Source: CAYRSS01 sp964426945 (GTDB lineage Bacteria > Planctomycetota > Phycisphaerae > UBA1845). From it: a stretch of DNA of 13,966 bases. Below the pieces are notes generated by a model. The model worked only from the letters and a program-made list of their open reading frames with translations, ran no database searches and was not told where the DNA came from. The position numbers and the translations under genes were made by a program. The stretch spans positions 1 through 13,966 of the forward strand of contig CAYRSS010000080.1 in the NCBI GenBank assembly GCA_964426945.1. Reading direction: 5' to 3'. Below are positions 7,325 to 13,695 of the stretch, one piece after another; the first letter of the stretch is position 1; every line of letters begins with the position of its first letter.

Positions 7325-8764
7325 TCAAGTCGCACAGCAACTCAGCGCCGCGACGTCCTTGCCGAACGTGATCGCCGCGAGTTTGACGCCCTCGCCGAGC
7401 GTCAGGTAGGGATGGAAGCTGGATCGAATCTGCTCGACGGTGATGCCGAAGCGGATCGCCAGCGCGATTTCCATCAGCAGCTCCGAGCCCTCGGGCGCCA
7501 GGATGCGCCCGCCGACGAGCCGGTCCGTCGCCGGATCGCGGATCAGTTTGATGAACCCCCGCGTATCCCGCGCTGCCAAGGAGCGCGGCACGTGGCTCAG
7601 GGGCAGCGTGGCGACCTCAGCGTCGATGCCCTTCTTCTTTGCCTGTTCCTCGTCGAGCCCCACGCCCGCCACCTGTGGATCGGTGAAGACCACCCACGGC
7701 AGCGCGGTGTAGTTACGGGAACGATCGCCGTTCGTGATGGCGTTCTCAGCAGCCAACGATCCCTCGTAGGCTGCCGTGTAGACGAACTCAGGGTCGCCGA
7801 TCACATCGCCCGCGGCGTATACGCCCGGCGCCGATGTGCGAAGAGAATCATCCACAAAGACGAAGCCGTGGTCATCGAGTTCAACGCCGGCGTCCTCGAG
7901 GCCGATGCCGGCCGTGTTGGGGCGTCGGCCCGTCGCGGCGAGAATGTGCGAGGCCGTGAACTTCCTGGTCTGCCCGTCCAGCACCGCCTCAACGACCGCT
8001 CGGCCGCTCTCACGGCGCACACTCCGCGTCTCCACGCCGGTCACGACCTCGATCCCCTCATCGCGGAAGTATCCGGTCAGCGCGTCGGTGATGTCGGGCG
8101 ACTCCGTGGGCAGGATCCGCTCGGACCGCTGGAGGATGGTGACGCGGGTCCCGAAGCGTGCCATCATCTGGGCGCATTCAAGCGCCACATAGCGGCCTCC
8201 GAGGACGATGAGCGATTCCGGCAGCTCCTCCAGCTCGAACAGCGACTCGTTGGTCAGGTACCCCGCCTCCGCCAGACCGGGAATCGAGGGCACGAACGGC
8301 GCGACACCGGTCGCGATCAGAACGCGGTCGCCGGTGATCCGCTCCCCATTGACCTCGACGGCGTCGGGCGCGACGAGGCGCGCCCGCCCTTCGACGAGAC
8401 GCACACCCGGTAGTGGTCCGACGACGTCGACGTACTTGGCCTGTCGGAGCTGCTCGACGAGCTCCCGCTTCTGCCTGATCACCTCTCCGAAATCAGCGAT
8501 CCGGCTGCTCGACCGAATCCCCGCAAAGGCGTGGTGGCCCGCGCGGTGATGCGCCTCCGCCGCCCGGATCAGCGTCTTGGACGGGACGCAGCCGACGTTG
8601 ACGCACGTGCCGCCGATTGGGAGGCGATCGTTAATAATGGTGGCCCGTGCCCCCAGCTCGGCGGCGCGGGTGGCCGCGGCAAAGGCCGCCGACCCGCCGC
8701 CGATGATCACGAGATGGTCGGCGCCGCTCCCCTGTAAGACGTTCGAGCCACAGCAGTCAGCCAT
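7325..8764 (-). CDS. merA: Mercuric reductase MerA, short form without NmerA domain
   Basis: A cytoplasmic FAD- and NADPH-dependent enzyme reducing Hg(II) to volatile Hg(0). The 479-residue protein has the FAD-binding GGGSAAFAAA (22-31), the redox pair in GTCVNVGCVPSK (C54, C59), an NAD(P)-binding segment around the middle, and the dimerisation domain ending FHPYLTLGEGVKLAAITFGK...LSCCAT. The C-terminal vicinal pair C476-C477 is diagnostic of MerA rather than other disulfide reductases. The N-terminal metal-binding domain found in the ~560-residue Tn501 type is missing; only a CC at residues 4-5 precedes the FAD fold. ATG 8764 is chosen over 8782 because AAGGGAG lies 5 nt before it. It is cotranscribed with the Cys-rich gene upstream (30-bp gap) and merTP downstream. 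Confidence 0.96.
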   Translation of the reverse strand: MADCCGSNVLQGSGADHLVIIGGGSAAFAAATRAAELGARATIINDRLPIGGTCVNVGCVPSKTLIRAAEAHHRAGHHAFAGIRSSSRIADFGEVIRQKRELVEQLRQAKYVDVVGPLPGVRLVEGRARLVAPDAVEVNGERITGDRVLIATGVAPFVPSIPGLAEAGYLTNESLFELEELPESLIVLGGRYVALECAQMMARFGTRVTILQRSERILPTESPDITDALTGYFRDEGIEVVTGVETRSVRRESGRAVVEAVLDGQTRKFTASHILAATGRRPNTAGIGLEDAGVELDDHGFVFVDDSLRTSAPGVYAAGDVIGDPEFVYTAAYEGSLAAENAITNGDRSRNYTALPWVVFTDPQVAGVGLDEEQAKKKGIDAEVATLPLSHVPRSLAARDTRGFIKLIRDPATDRLVGGRILAPEGSELLMEIALAIRFGITVEQIRSSFHPYLTLGEGVKLAAITFGKDVAALSCCAT

Positions 8765-8794
8765 ACGAACTCCCTTCGCCATCGCGCGATCGCC

Positions 8795-9040
8795 TCAGTT
8801 TGCTCGCGCGCCAACACAACAGCCTCGCCGAGTGGCCTGTCCGGTGCTCGCCTCAGGCGCATCCGCGGCGTCGAGTGGGCACCGGTCGCGGCAGACCAAC
8901 TCGCCCGACAGCGGGCAGACGACCTTGCCGGGGCAGTCCGCGCGCGCCGCGCGGGCTTGGTCGAGCGTTGTAGCGCCGGCTGCAACAGCTGCGCCGAGTG
9001 CGAGCGTTGTCCAGATCACGATGTTCCGTCGCTTCGTCAT
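8795..9040 (-). CDS. Small exported Cys-rich protein, first structural gene of the mer operon
   Basis: An 81-residue protein not recognised as a known mer product. It starts MTKRR and has a hydrophobic stretch at 7-23 that looks like a signal peptide or single membrane anchor. The mature part has six cysteines: C36, C42, C50, C54 and the vicinal pair C74-C75, with DCPGKVVCP and CRDRCP motifs. Cys-rich composition plus its place directly after the MerR-type promoter suggest extracytoplasmic Hg(II) binding, possibly passing metal to the MerTP fusion; that is inference. Start ATG 9040 is well supported by AGGAGG 6 nt upstream. merA begins 30 bp after its stop. A small metallochaperone or a mercury sensor-type lipoprotein are alternatives; no lipobox is evident. 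Confidence 0.8.
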   Translation of the reverse strand: MTKRRNIVIWTTLALGAAVAAGATTLDQARAARADCPGKVVCPLSGELVCRDRCPLDAADAPEASTGQATRRGCCVGARAN

Positions 9041-9070
9041 GGCTGTCCTCCTGAAATGGCCTCCACCTTG

Positions 9071-9102
9071 AGTATCGGCCTTGCACCTAGATGCAAGGTC
9101 AA
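9071..9102 (-). promoter_or_regulatory. MerR-type mer operon promoter and operator
   Basis: On the minus strand: -35 TTGACC (9097-9102), a 20-bp spacer, and -10 GATACT (9071-9076). The long spacer is the hallmark of promoters activated by MerR-family DNA untwisting. The spacer is filled by a dyad CCTTGCA-6-TGCAAGG (9079-9098) with CTAG at its centre, 18 of 20 positions symmetric. The -35 overlaps the merR stop codon. It would drive the Cys-rich gene, merA and merTP. The arms differ from the GTAC arms of the Tn501 operator. Confidence 0.8.
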
Positions 9103-9566
9103 GTCGATTTTTCGGGTTTTCTGGCTTTCTTGCCGCGCTCTTCAGTGAACCCGCACTCTCCCGGATGGCTGAGCCCTTCCAGAACTCCGCACCGACCCGT
9201 CCGCTCAGCCTTGCGGCAGACCTTCAGCCATCGCCCGAGCACGTCTCGAACGTGGTGTATGTGGTCGATCTCCTGATCCACTCTCGCCAGGCGGGTCTCG
9301 ATCACGTTCTGCACCTCCCGGCACGGCGATGCGTCGCCATCCCGGAAGTCCAGCAGTAGCGCGATGTCCTTGAGGGTGAAGCCAGCGGCCTGCGCGGCTC
9401 GGATGAACCGCAACCGCTCCAAGGTGGCTGCACCGTACAGACGGTAGTTGCCACCGCTGCGGTGGTCCGGCGTCAGGAGTCCTCGGCGCTCGTAAAAGCG
9501 GACCGATGAGGTCCGAACTCCGGCTGCCTTGGCGAGTTGACCGATGGTGAGTGCTTCGTCGTTCAT
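9099..9566 (-). CDS. merR: MerR mercury-responsive transcription regulator
   Basis: A 155-residue regulator with the MerR N-terminal winged helix-turn-helix (LTIGQLAKAAGVRTSSVRFY, residues 6-25, followed by ERRGLL) and a dimerisation helix. Counting from ATG 9566, cysteines fall at 82, 117 and 126, the same numbering as the three Hg(II)-binding cysteines of Tn501 MerR. This strongly supports both the ligand and the start. A TTG-started extension to 9596 is rejected for that reason. No strong ribosome site precedes the ATG. The gene points the same way as the operon it controls, unlike the divergent Tn501/Tn21 layout, and its stop overlaps the operon -35. Without mercury it should hold the promoter silent; with mercury it activates it. 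Confidence 0.93.
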   Translation of the reverse strand: MNDEALTIGQLAKAAGVRTSSVRFYERRGLLTPDHRSGGNYRLYGAATLERLRFIRAAQAAGFTLKDIALLLDFRDGDASPCREVQNVIETRLARVDQEIDHIHHVRDVLGRWLKVCRKAERTGRCGVLEGLSHPGECGFTEERGKKARKPEKST

Positions 9567-9603
9567 TGACTCAATGTGTAGACGACATTGAACCAATGTG
9601 CAA
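9564..9603 (-). promoter_or_regulatory. Candidate merR promoter with paired palindromes
   Basis: Two 13-bp near-palindromes, CATTGACTCAATG (9564-9576) and CATTGAACCAATG (9586-9598), are each followed by TG on the plus strand. Their centres are 22 bp apart, two helical turns. A possible leftward promoter reads TTGCAC (9598-9603), a 17-bp spacer, and TACACA (9575-9580). The -10 lies so close to the merR ATG (9566) that the message would be nearly leaderless. The first palindrome contains the start codon, so a protein bound there could block merR expression. Confidence 0.4.
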
Positions 9604-9714
9604 GGTTCGCCAGTTCAACTCGGTCGCTGTTGCCTGGGGATGGCAGGATATGCTTGAACTTGGCCGTAACTCCTGTGGGTCAAGGCACTTACCGAGAACA
9701 TTCAGTTTCCAGAA

Positions 9715-9807
9715 TCGGGGTGACAGTACGCCAATAGAACTTTTCGTTCAAGGAATCCGGGCCTGGGGGCCGGAAACGCGGGTTCTGCTAGCCGTGAAAC
9801 CGTGAAA
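9715..9807 (+). pseudogene. Direct repeat copy B: orphan 3' end of a serine recombinase gene
   Basis: This copy of 6452-6543 encodes RGDSTPIELFVQGIRAWGPE and a few more residues in frame, but no recombinase body lies upstream; the DNA to its left is the merR promoter side and unrelated sequence. Most base differences from copy A are silent or conservative (Phe-Val, Gln and Arg codons synonymous; Ser to Ala, Thr to Val). That suggests descent from a different functional recombinase gene rather than a recent duplication. One extra base near the end shifts the stop to 9803-9805. The tandem CCGTGAAA pair is kept at 9792-9807. It is best read as a displaced target-gene remnant or recombination scar. 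Confidence 0.85.
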
Positions 9808-9929
9808 CGCGCCTGACCGGGGGGCAAGGGCCGACAGGTCACGGGCGCTCTGTCCGCGCCACGGCGAGGCCGTCTATCGACCTTGCCCGGTTTCTGGAAC
9901 CGTCTCGTGGGGGGTAGAGGGTGAGGCTT
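9808..9929. other. Spacer between repeat B and the CBASS operon, nothing recognised
   Basis: G-rich DNA with no convincing reading frame, promoter or RNA gene. Including repeat B and the merR upstream region, the stretch 9567-9961 has no intact gene. Confidence 0.5.
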
Positions 9930-9960
9930 GGAGCGGGAGAGGGGCCGCGTCTCCCGCTCC
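9930..9960 (-). terminator. Stem-loop just after nucC
   Basis: A perfect 11-bp stem GGAGCGGGAGA (9930-9940) / TCTCCCGCTCC (9950-9960) with a 9-nt loop starts 1 bp after the nucC stop. There is no T-run on the minus strand, so it may act as a 3' mRNA end stabiliser or a weak terminator rather than a classic intrinsic terminator. Confidence 0.5.
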
Positions 9961-9961
9961 A

Positions 9962-10717
9962 TCAACGTGGTTGCTCCTGATCGAGCCAGCGGGCGTAGGC
10001 CATCACGTCAAGGCATGGAACAGTGGCCATGCACTGGAGGCGTGCGATGAGACGGAGCAGAAAGTCGGCAAGCGGTCCGGTGCTGGCATGAACGGAAACG
10101 CAGGGTGGTTCATTTGCCGGATAGGTGATCTCGAATACACCGTGCTGAGCGGCGCAGCCGATTTCGAGGCGGCCTTCAGGCGGAGCGGCCTCGATTGCCT
10201 TCTGAAAGGCATCACCGAAGGGCGGTGACCAGCTACTCTGGAGGCAGAGCAAGCCGCCAGTGATGTACTGGGGAGGCTTGGCTGGGTAAGTGCCTCCCGC
10301 GTGCGGAATCGGAATGCTCGTGCGGTGAAGACGCCGGACGCTGGCAATTTTGGTCGCTGCATACGCAACCTCGTCGGCGGACATCTCCTGTTTGACCTCG
10401 AATACGGCGTAGACACTCTCCGCCGGGACGTACAGGGCGGAGTCGAACTTGAGCACGAACGGCGAGTATTGACGGTCGTGGATCACGACATCAATCTGGT
10501 CGCTGCATGTGTTTGTCGAGTCGATGATGAACGCCTTGCTCACCTGGTAGCGGGCAGGCAGGTGATGCCGCAGCATTTCGATCCAGCGGCCCTCGCTCAC
10601 CTCGCCTTTGGTGCCGGAGTGGGCAACAACTGAACGAGCGACGCCAAGTTCATTGGCTAGCAAGTCGTGGAGGCCCTTGAGCAGTACGGGAAGCTGTGCT
10701 CTTGTCGATTCAGTCAT
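9962..10717 (-). CDS. nucC: NucC: cyclic trinucleotide-activated DNA endonuclease, CBASS effector
   Basis: A 251-residue nuclease that, in characterised CBASS, binds cyclic tri-AMP, assembles into hexamers and cuts double-stranded DNA to kill the infected cell. The restriction-fold active site is visible: SDQIDVVIHD with D76, then E107-V-K109. The D-to-E gap of 31 and the ExK pair match my recollection of E. coli NucC (D73, E104, K106). Other family blocks are GEVSEGRWIEML, ASVRRLHRTSIPIPHAGGTYP and the C-terminal FLLRLIARLQ. Length is close to the usual ~240. ATG 10717 follows the CD-NTase stop by 7 bp; its ribosome site is weak, so translation probably depends on the upstream gene. The frame is open to 10825 but overlaps the cyclase. 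It is the last gene of the operon. Databases may label it a DUF6602 protein. Confidence 0.93.
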   Translation of the reverse strand: MTESTRAQLPVLLKGLHDLLANELGVARSVVAHSGTKGEVSEGRWIEMLRHHLPARYQVSKAFIIDSTNTCSDQIDVVIHDRQYSPFVLKFDSALYVPAESVYAVFEVKQEMSADEVAYAATKIASVRRLHRTSIPIPHAGGTYPAKPPQYITGGLLCLQSSWSPPFGDAFQKAIEAAPPEGRLEIGCAAQHGVFEITYPANEPPCVSVHASTGPLADFLLRLIARLQCMATVPCLDVMAYARWLDQEQPR

Positions 10718-10724
10718 GGGTTGC

Positions 10725-11612
10725 TCACGAAAGAGGGAACAGATCGCCGAACAGGTCGCGGTACTTCCGCAGCGCATCACCGTTCCGCCCGGCCCGCGAC
10801 AGCTCAATTGCCTCACGAACGGCATGATGGGCCTGCGTCAGCATTCGCTTCGCATTCGCACGATCGGGCGCGGTCATCGAGTCGCTGACGGGAGGACCCA
10901 GTCCGGCTGGTTCCGGCCATGTCTCGTCTATCCGGTCGGCAGCGGTGGCGAAGAATGCCATGAACTCGTAGGGATAGTCCCCTCCGAACGGCGGGCGGAG
11001 AATCTGGAGCGCCATGACTTCAAGCAGGAAGGACGGTTTGACCGGTTTGTCTTTCTCCTGGTTCCATCGCTTTGCCATGCGAACCATGCCCTTCCACTCG
11101 CCGCCGAACGCTTCGTTGGCAGCAGTGGCTTTCTCGGCATGGATCTTCGGATTAGTTTCCGTCCATCCCTTCGTGGTTGCCGTGTCGGGTATCTCGTAGT
11201 GGTCCGACTTTGTGAACGCGGGTACAACGTCGAAGCTCATCACGCGCTCTTCGTCGCTCCCGACAGGGAACTTCACAGTGACCGAGCGCCGCTGCCGGCT
11301 GACGTTCTCGTGTCCGTACTCGTCGGCGAGCACCTTCTCTGTGTCGGCCAAGACCACGGAGGGGTGTTTGTCCGTGCGGTACTTGGGGCGCTCGTCATCG
11401 TGAAAGACGCAGAAGATATCCACGTCCTTCAACGGCTTGGTCTTTGTCCAGCGTTTGTAGGAGCCGGTGAGGAAGTCATCCGCGATCCTGAACGAACGGT
11501 TCATGACCTCGCGGATTTCCTTCTGGCGGCGCGATGCGTCGTCCTGCTCTTTCTGGGTGAGCTCCAGGCGGCTGCGGAACTTTCGGAATGCTTCGGTCTC
11601 GGTGAGCATCAT
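10725..11612 (-). CDS. CD-NTase: CBASS cyclic oligonucleotide synthase (clade C/D-like)
   Basis: A 295-residue cytoplasmic nucleotidyltransferase expected to make the second messenger that activates NucC, probably cyclic tri-AMP. Active-site motifs: LTGSYKRWTKTKPLKDVDIF with G50-S51 and D63/D65, and third acid D128 in MSFDVVPAF. The helical C-terminal domain ends RKYRDLFGDLFPLS; a C-terminal tail of this sort is where HORMA partners bind in studied type III systems, but whether this tail is the closure motif is inference. The start is ATG 11612, overlapping the HORMA stop as ATGA. ATG 11609, one codon later, has better spacing to GGAG and is equally possible. The HORMA/TRIP13/NucC company points to clade C or D; I cannot separate them by eye. 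Confidence 0.93.
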   Translation of the reverse strand: MMLTETEAFRKFRSRLELTQKEQDDASRRQKEIREVMNRSFRIADDFLTGSYKRWTKTKPLKDVDIFCVFHDDERPKYRTDKHPSVVLADTEKVLADEYGHENVSRQRRSVTVKFPVGSDEERVMSFDVVPAFTKSDHYEIPDTATTKGWTETNPKIHAEKATAANEAFGGEWKGMVRMAKRWNQEKDKPVKPSFLLEVMALQILRPPFGGDYPYEFMAFFATAADRIDETWPEPAGLGPPVSDSMTAPDRANAKRMLTQAHHAVREAIELSRAGRNGDALRKYRDLFGDLFPLS

Positions 11613-12106
11613 CGGCTCCAATACGCGGTTTGGGCGGACAGGCCGTTTCCGCCAACGGTGGCACCGACGGAGAACCGTTTGAATCCGTCTGTCGAACGGA
11701 AATCGCACGATCCCCAGCCGACGACATCGGGTCGGCCGGGCGCGGCAGTGAGAATGATGTCGTAGCGGCAGTGTCCCGGAACGAGACCGGCCTTGGCGAT
11801 GGAGTAGCGGACGGCGGCGGTATCAACCCACAACGAGCCATCGCCGACGCTGGAGTACAGCACATCCATGTCCCAGCGAGTGACGAGCCCATTGTTACGC
11901 GGGTCGTGCACCTCCAGTGTGACCCGCTGAAGGTGGCGGCTGGACAGCCATGTCGAAATGGCCCGTTCGTAGGTGTCCCAGCTGTCGGTGAACCGGGCGG
12001 GATCAAGGCCGATCTCACGGATGATCTCCTTCAGCGTGAGCAGCATCTTGGTGGTGACGTAGGTCACCGTATGTGTGTAAGTAATCGAAACGGTGAAGGT
12101 GCTCAT
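11609..12106 (-). CDS. cap7: HORMA-domain protein Cap7, CBASS infection sensor/activator
   Basis: A 165-residue bacterial HORMA protein. In known type III CBASS it binds a closure peptide, wraps it with its C-terminal safety belt, and the closed form switches on the CD-NTase. Recognisable blocks: SITYTHTVTYVTTKMLLTLKEIIREIGLD at the start, ISTWLSSRHLQRVTLEV in the middle, WDMDVLYSSVGDGSLWVD, KAGLVPGHCRYDIIL, and GRPDVVGWGSCDFRSTDGF near the end. Start ATG 12106 overlaps the Cap8 stop by ATGA. Its own stop overlaps the cyclase start in the same way, so sensor and enzyme are made together. Length is normal for the family. Confidence 0.9.
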   Translation of the reverse strand: MSTFTVSITYTHTVTYVTTKMLLTLKEIIREIGLDPARFTDSWDTYERAISTWLSSRHLQRVTLEVHDPRNNGLVTRWDMDVLYSSVGDGSLWVDTAAVRYSIAKAGLVPGHCRYDIILTAAPGRPDVVGWGSCDFRSTDGFKRFSVGATVGGNGLSAQTAYWSR

Positions 12107-12573
12107 GGCTTGAGGAACTCCTCCGCGTTGATGGTCAGGGAACGGGCAGCCAGCGCGGAGTCCGTCTCGTCCGCGATGTCATCCTCCAGGGAGCGGGCGG
12201 AGATGCGATTGGTCACCGCGGAGAGCCTGCCGTTGCTCCACTGCACATCCTCGGGCAGACACGGGATCGACATTCTCCAATCTCCCTCAGTAGGTGACTT
12301 CGAGAGGGCATCCTCGTTGACCCCATCACCGGTAATGGCGTCTTCGTCGAAGACGCTGTAGACGCGGACACGGGGACCGCCACCCCAGACAACGATCGGC
12401 GCATCCTTGATCGCCTCCGACGAGATGGAGGAGCAGGCGACGCCGGCTGCCCTGGCGAGTTCCTCGCGAGCGGGGCTGCGCGGGTCAGGAGCGAGAATCT
12501 GGACGATCTTGTCCCACGTCTGCGCGGCGGTGCGGGTAGGCGTGGACGCGACTCGTCGGGCGACAACAGTCAT
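12103..12573 (-). CDS. cap8: Cap8, HORMA-like second CBASS regulator
   Basis: A 156-residue protein sitting between the TRIP13-like ATPase and Cap7. Segments such as RTAAQTWDKIVQILAPD, KDAPIVVWGGGPRVRVYSVFDEDAI, EDALSKSP and GDWRMSIPCLPEDVQW match my memory of the divergent second HORMA (HORMA3/Cap8) of two-HORMA CBASS operons. In the Pseudomonas system the partner HORMA binds a motif in this protein. By itself the sequence lacks an obvious catalytic motif. Start ATG 12573 has GGAGG 7 nt upstream and overlaps the ATPase stop by ATGA; its stop overlaps Cap7 by ATGA. The assignment relies on synteny as much as on sequence. Confidence 0.75.
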   Translation of the reverse strand: MTVVARRVASTPTRTAAQTWDKIVQILAPDPRSPAREELARAAGVACSSISSEAIKDAPIVVWGGGPRVRVYSVFDEDAITGDGVNEDALSKSPTEGDWRMSIPCLPEDVQWSNGRLSAVTNRISARSLEDDIADETDSALAARSLTINAEEFLKP

Positions 12574-13517
12574 CGCTTGTCCTCCACGCTGGCGCGTTCT
12601 GTCTGGGCGAACTCGATTGCCGCGAGCACGGCGTCCGCTGTGAGAAGGTCGGGTTTGGCCGCGATCTGTTTCGAGTGAGCAAGCGACGACAGCACTGCCT
12701 TGCGAATGCGTCGCCCATCCAGTCCGACGCAGCGTTTCGCCGCGCGTTCGATCGCGGGATCGGTCTTGATGCCTCCGATTTTTGGGTATACGCGAGCAAG
12801 TCGGTCGAGGCTGTCGAGCAAGATGTCCCGGCACGCCTCGGGGGACGGCAGGTCGATGGTGACGACGAGGTCGGCGCGGGAGAAGAAGGCGTCGTCGATC
12901 GCGCCCGCGAAATTGCTCGTCGCCACGAAGAGTAGTTGCGGGTGATTGGCCGCGAGTTGGTCCATCTGGGCGAGAACTGCGTCGGTGGCGCGATGCACGT
13001 CCACGGGATTGGCATCCAGGCTCATCTTGCGACGGTCGGCTGCGAGGGTCTCGACCTCGTCCAGAAGCACGATGCACGGGCCGCTCGATGCTTCCTCGGC
13101 GATCACCGTGCCGAGAAGGTGGCTGACGGCCTGCTGGCTCTTGCCGAGTGCCGCGCTCGCGAGCGCGTGCGGTTCCACCTCGATGTACGTGATACTGCCA
13201 TTGAGCGAAGCGGCGGTGCGTGACGCGAGGCCGCGGGCAACGGATGTCTTACCGGTGCCCGGCGGACCGACCAGGAGGATGATGCCGTGGAGCGGCATCG
13301 ACACTTCCTGGAGCCGGGCGCGAGCGGAGAAGTTGAGAACGGCCTGCGAGAGCAGTCGCTCTTTCGTGTGGGCTGGGAGAATGACGGCATCCCACAGCCC
13401 GTCAAACTCGGTGTCGGGCAGGTTCCGAATGTCTTGAATGCCCCGTTGATCGGGAACGCGACGCTTGGCCTTGTGCCCGTTGCCGGCGGCAAGCGAAGCG
13501 GGGGTGACGCGATTCAT
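12570..13517 (-). CDS. cap6: TRIP13/Pch2-like AAA+ ATPase Cap6, CBASS HORMA disassembly factor
   Basis: A 315-residue AAA+ ATPase. In studied systems it unfolds the closed HORMA and turns signalling off until phage proteins are present. Visible motifs: Walker A GPPGTGKT (84-91), Walker B IVLLDE (150-155), sensor 1 VATSNF with N203, an arginine-finger-type FFSRAD (R215), and a C-terminal helical lid with GLDGRRIRKAVL. Start ATG 13517 has GAGG 8 nt upstream. The frame extends to a GTG at 13595, but the extra 26 residues look unstructured. It is the first gene of the operon, followed directly by Cap8 through a 4-bp overlap. The leftward promoter at 13631-13659 should drive it. Confidence 0.92.
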   Translation of the reverse strand: MNRVTPASLAAGNGHKAKRRVPDQRGIQDIRNLPDTEFDGLWDAVILPAHTKERLLSQAVLNFSARARLQEVSMPLHGIILLVGPPGTGKTSVARGLASRTAASLNGSITYIEVEPHALASAALGKSQQAVSHLLGTVIAEEASSGPCIVLLDEVETLAADRRKMSLDANPVDVHRATDAVLAQMDQLAANHPQLLFVATSNFAGAIDDAFFSRADLVVTIDLPSPEACRDILLDSLDRLARVYPKIGGIKTDPAIERAAKRCVGLDGRRIRKAVLSSLAHSKQIAAKPDLLTADAVLAAIEFAQTERASVEDKR

Positions 13518-13630
13518 CGGCAGATCCTCGTTCTCAGGCTCTCGGACATTTACCGGCCACTCCCCACAGATTGTGGGCTCATTCGCCGGGACCACCAGTC
13601 CTGGCCTGCTCGGACCGGTTGTTCGGGAAC

Positions 13631-13672
13631 ATGCTAGCCATGCTTGACGTTTGTGTCAAGCAGTGCTAAACT
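13631..13672. promoter_or_regulatory. Back-to-back promoters sharing a 22-bp palindrome (CBASS / DUF6932 gene)
   Basis: Leftward: TTGACA (13654-13659), 17 bp, TAGCAT (13631-13636), toward cap6. Rightward: TTGACG (13644-13649), 17 bp, TAAACT (13667-13672), toward the gene at 13696. Both -35 elements lie in the palindrome TGCTTGAC-6-GTCAAGCA (13641-13662, 8-bp perfect arms). A third TGTCAAG half-site is at 13672-13678. The two promoters cannot easily be used at once, and a dimer bound to the palindrome would repress both. Confidence 0.65.
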
Positions 13673-13695
13673 GTCAAGGTGAAGAGGACGATGCC

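Noticed and set aside
6570..7409. 279-codon plus-strand frame opposite merTP
   Set aside because: Shadow of the MerT-MerP fusion, whose Cys motifs and membrane segments are unambiguous.
7208..8413. 401-codon plus-strand frame opposite merA
   Set aside because: It is the antisense of a clearly conserved merA, has Arg/Asp-rich low-information sequence, and shows no domain. It is a high-GC shadow.
9551..9805. 84-codon plus-strand frame as an intact gene
   Set aside because: Only its last third is protein-like, and that part is the duplicated recombinase tail; the front overlaps merR antisense.
10608..11765. 385-codon plus-strand frame opposite the CD-NTase
   Set aside because: The opposite strand carries full CD-NTase motifs; this frame has no recognisable protein features.
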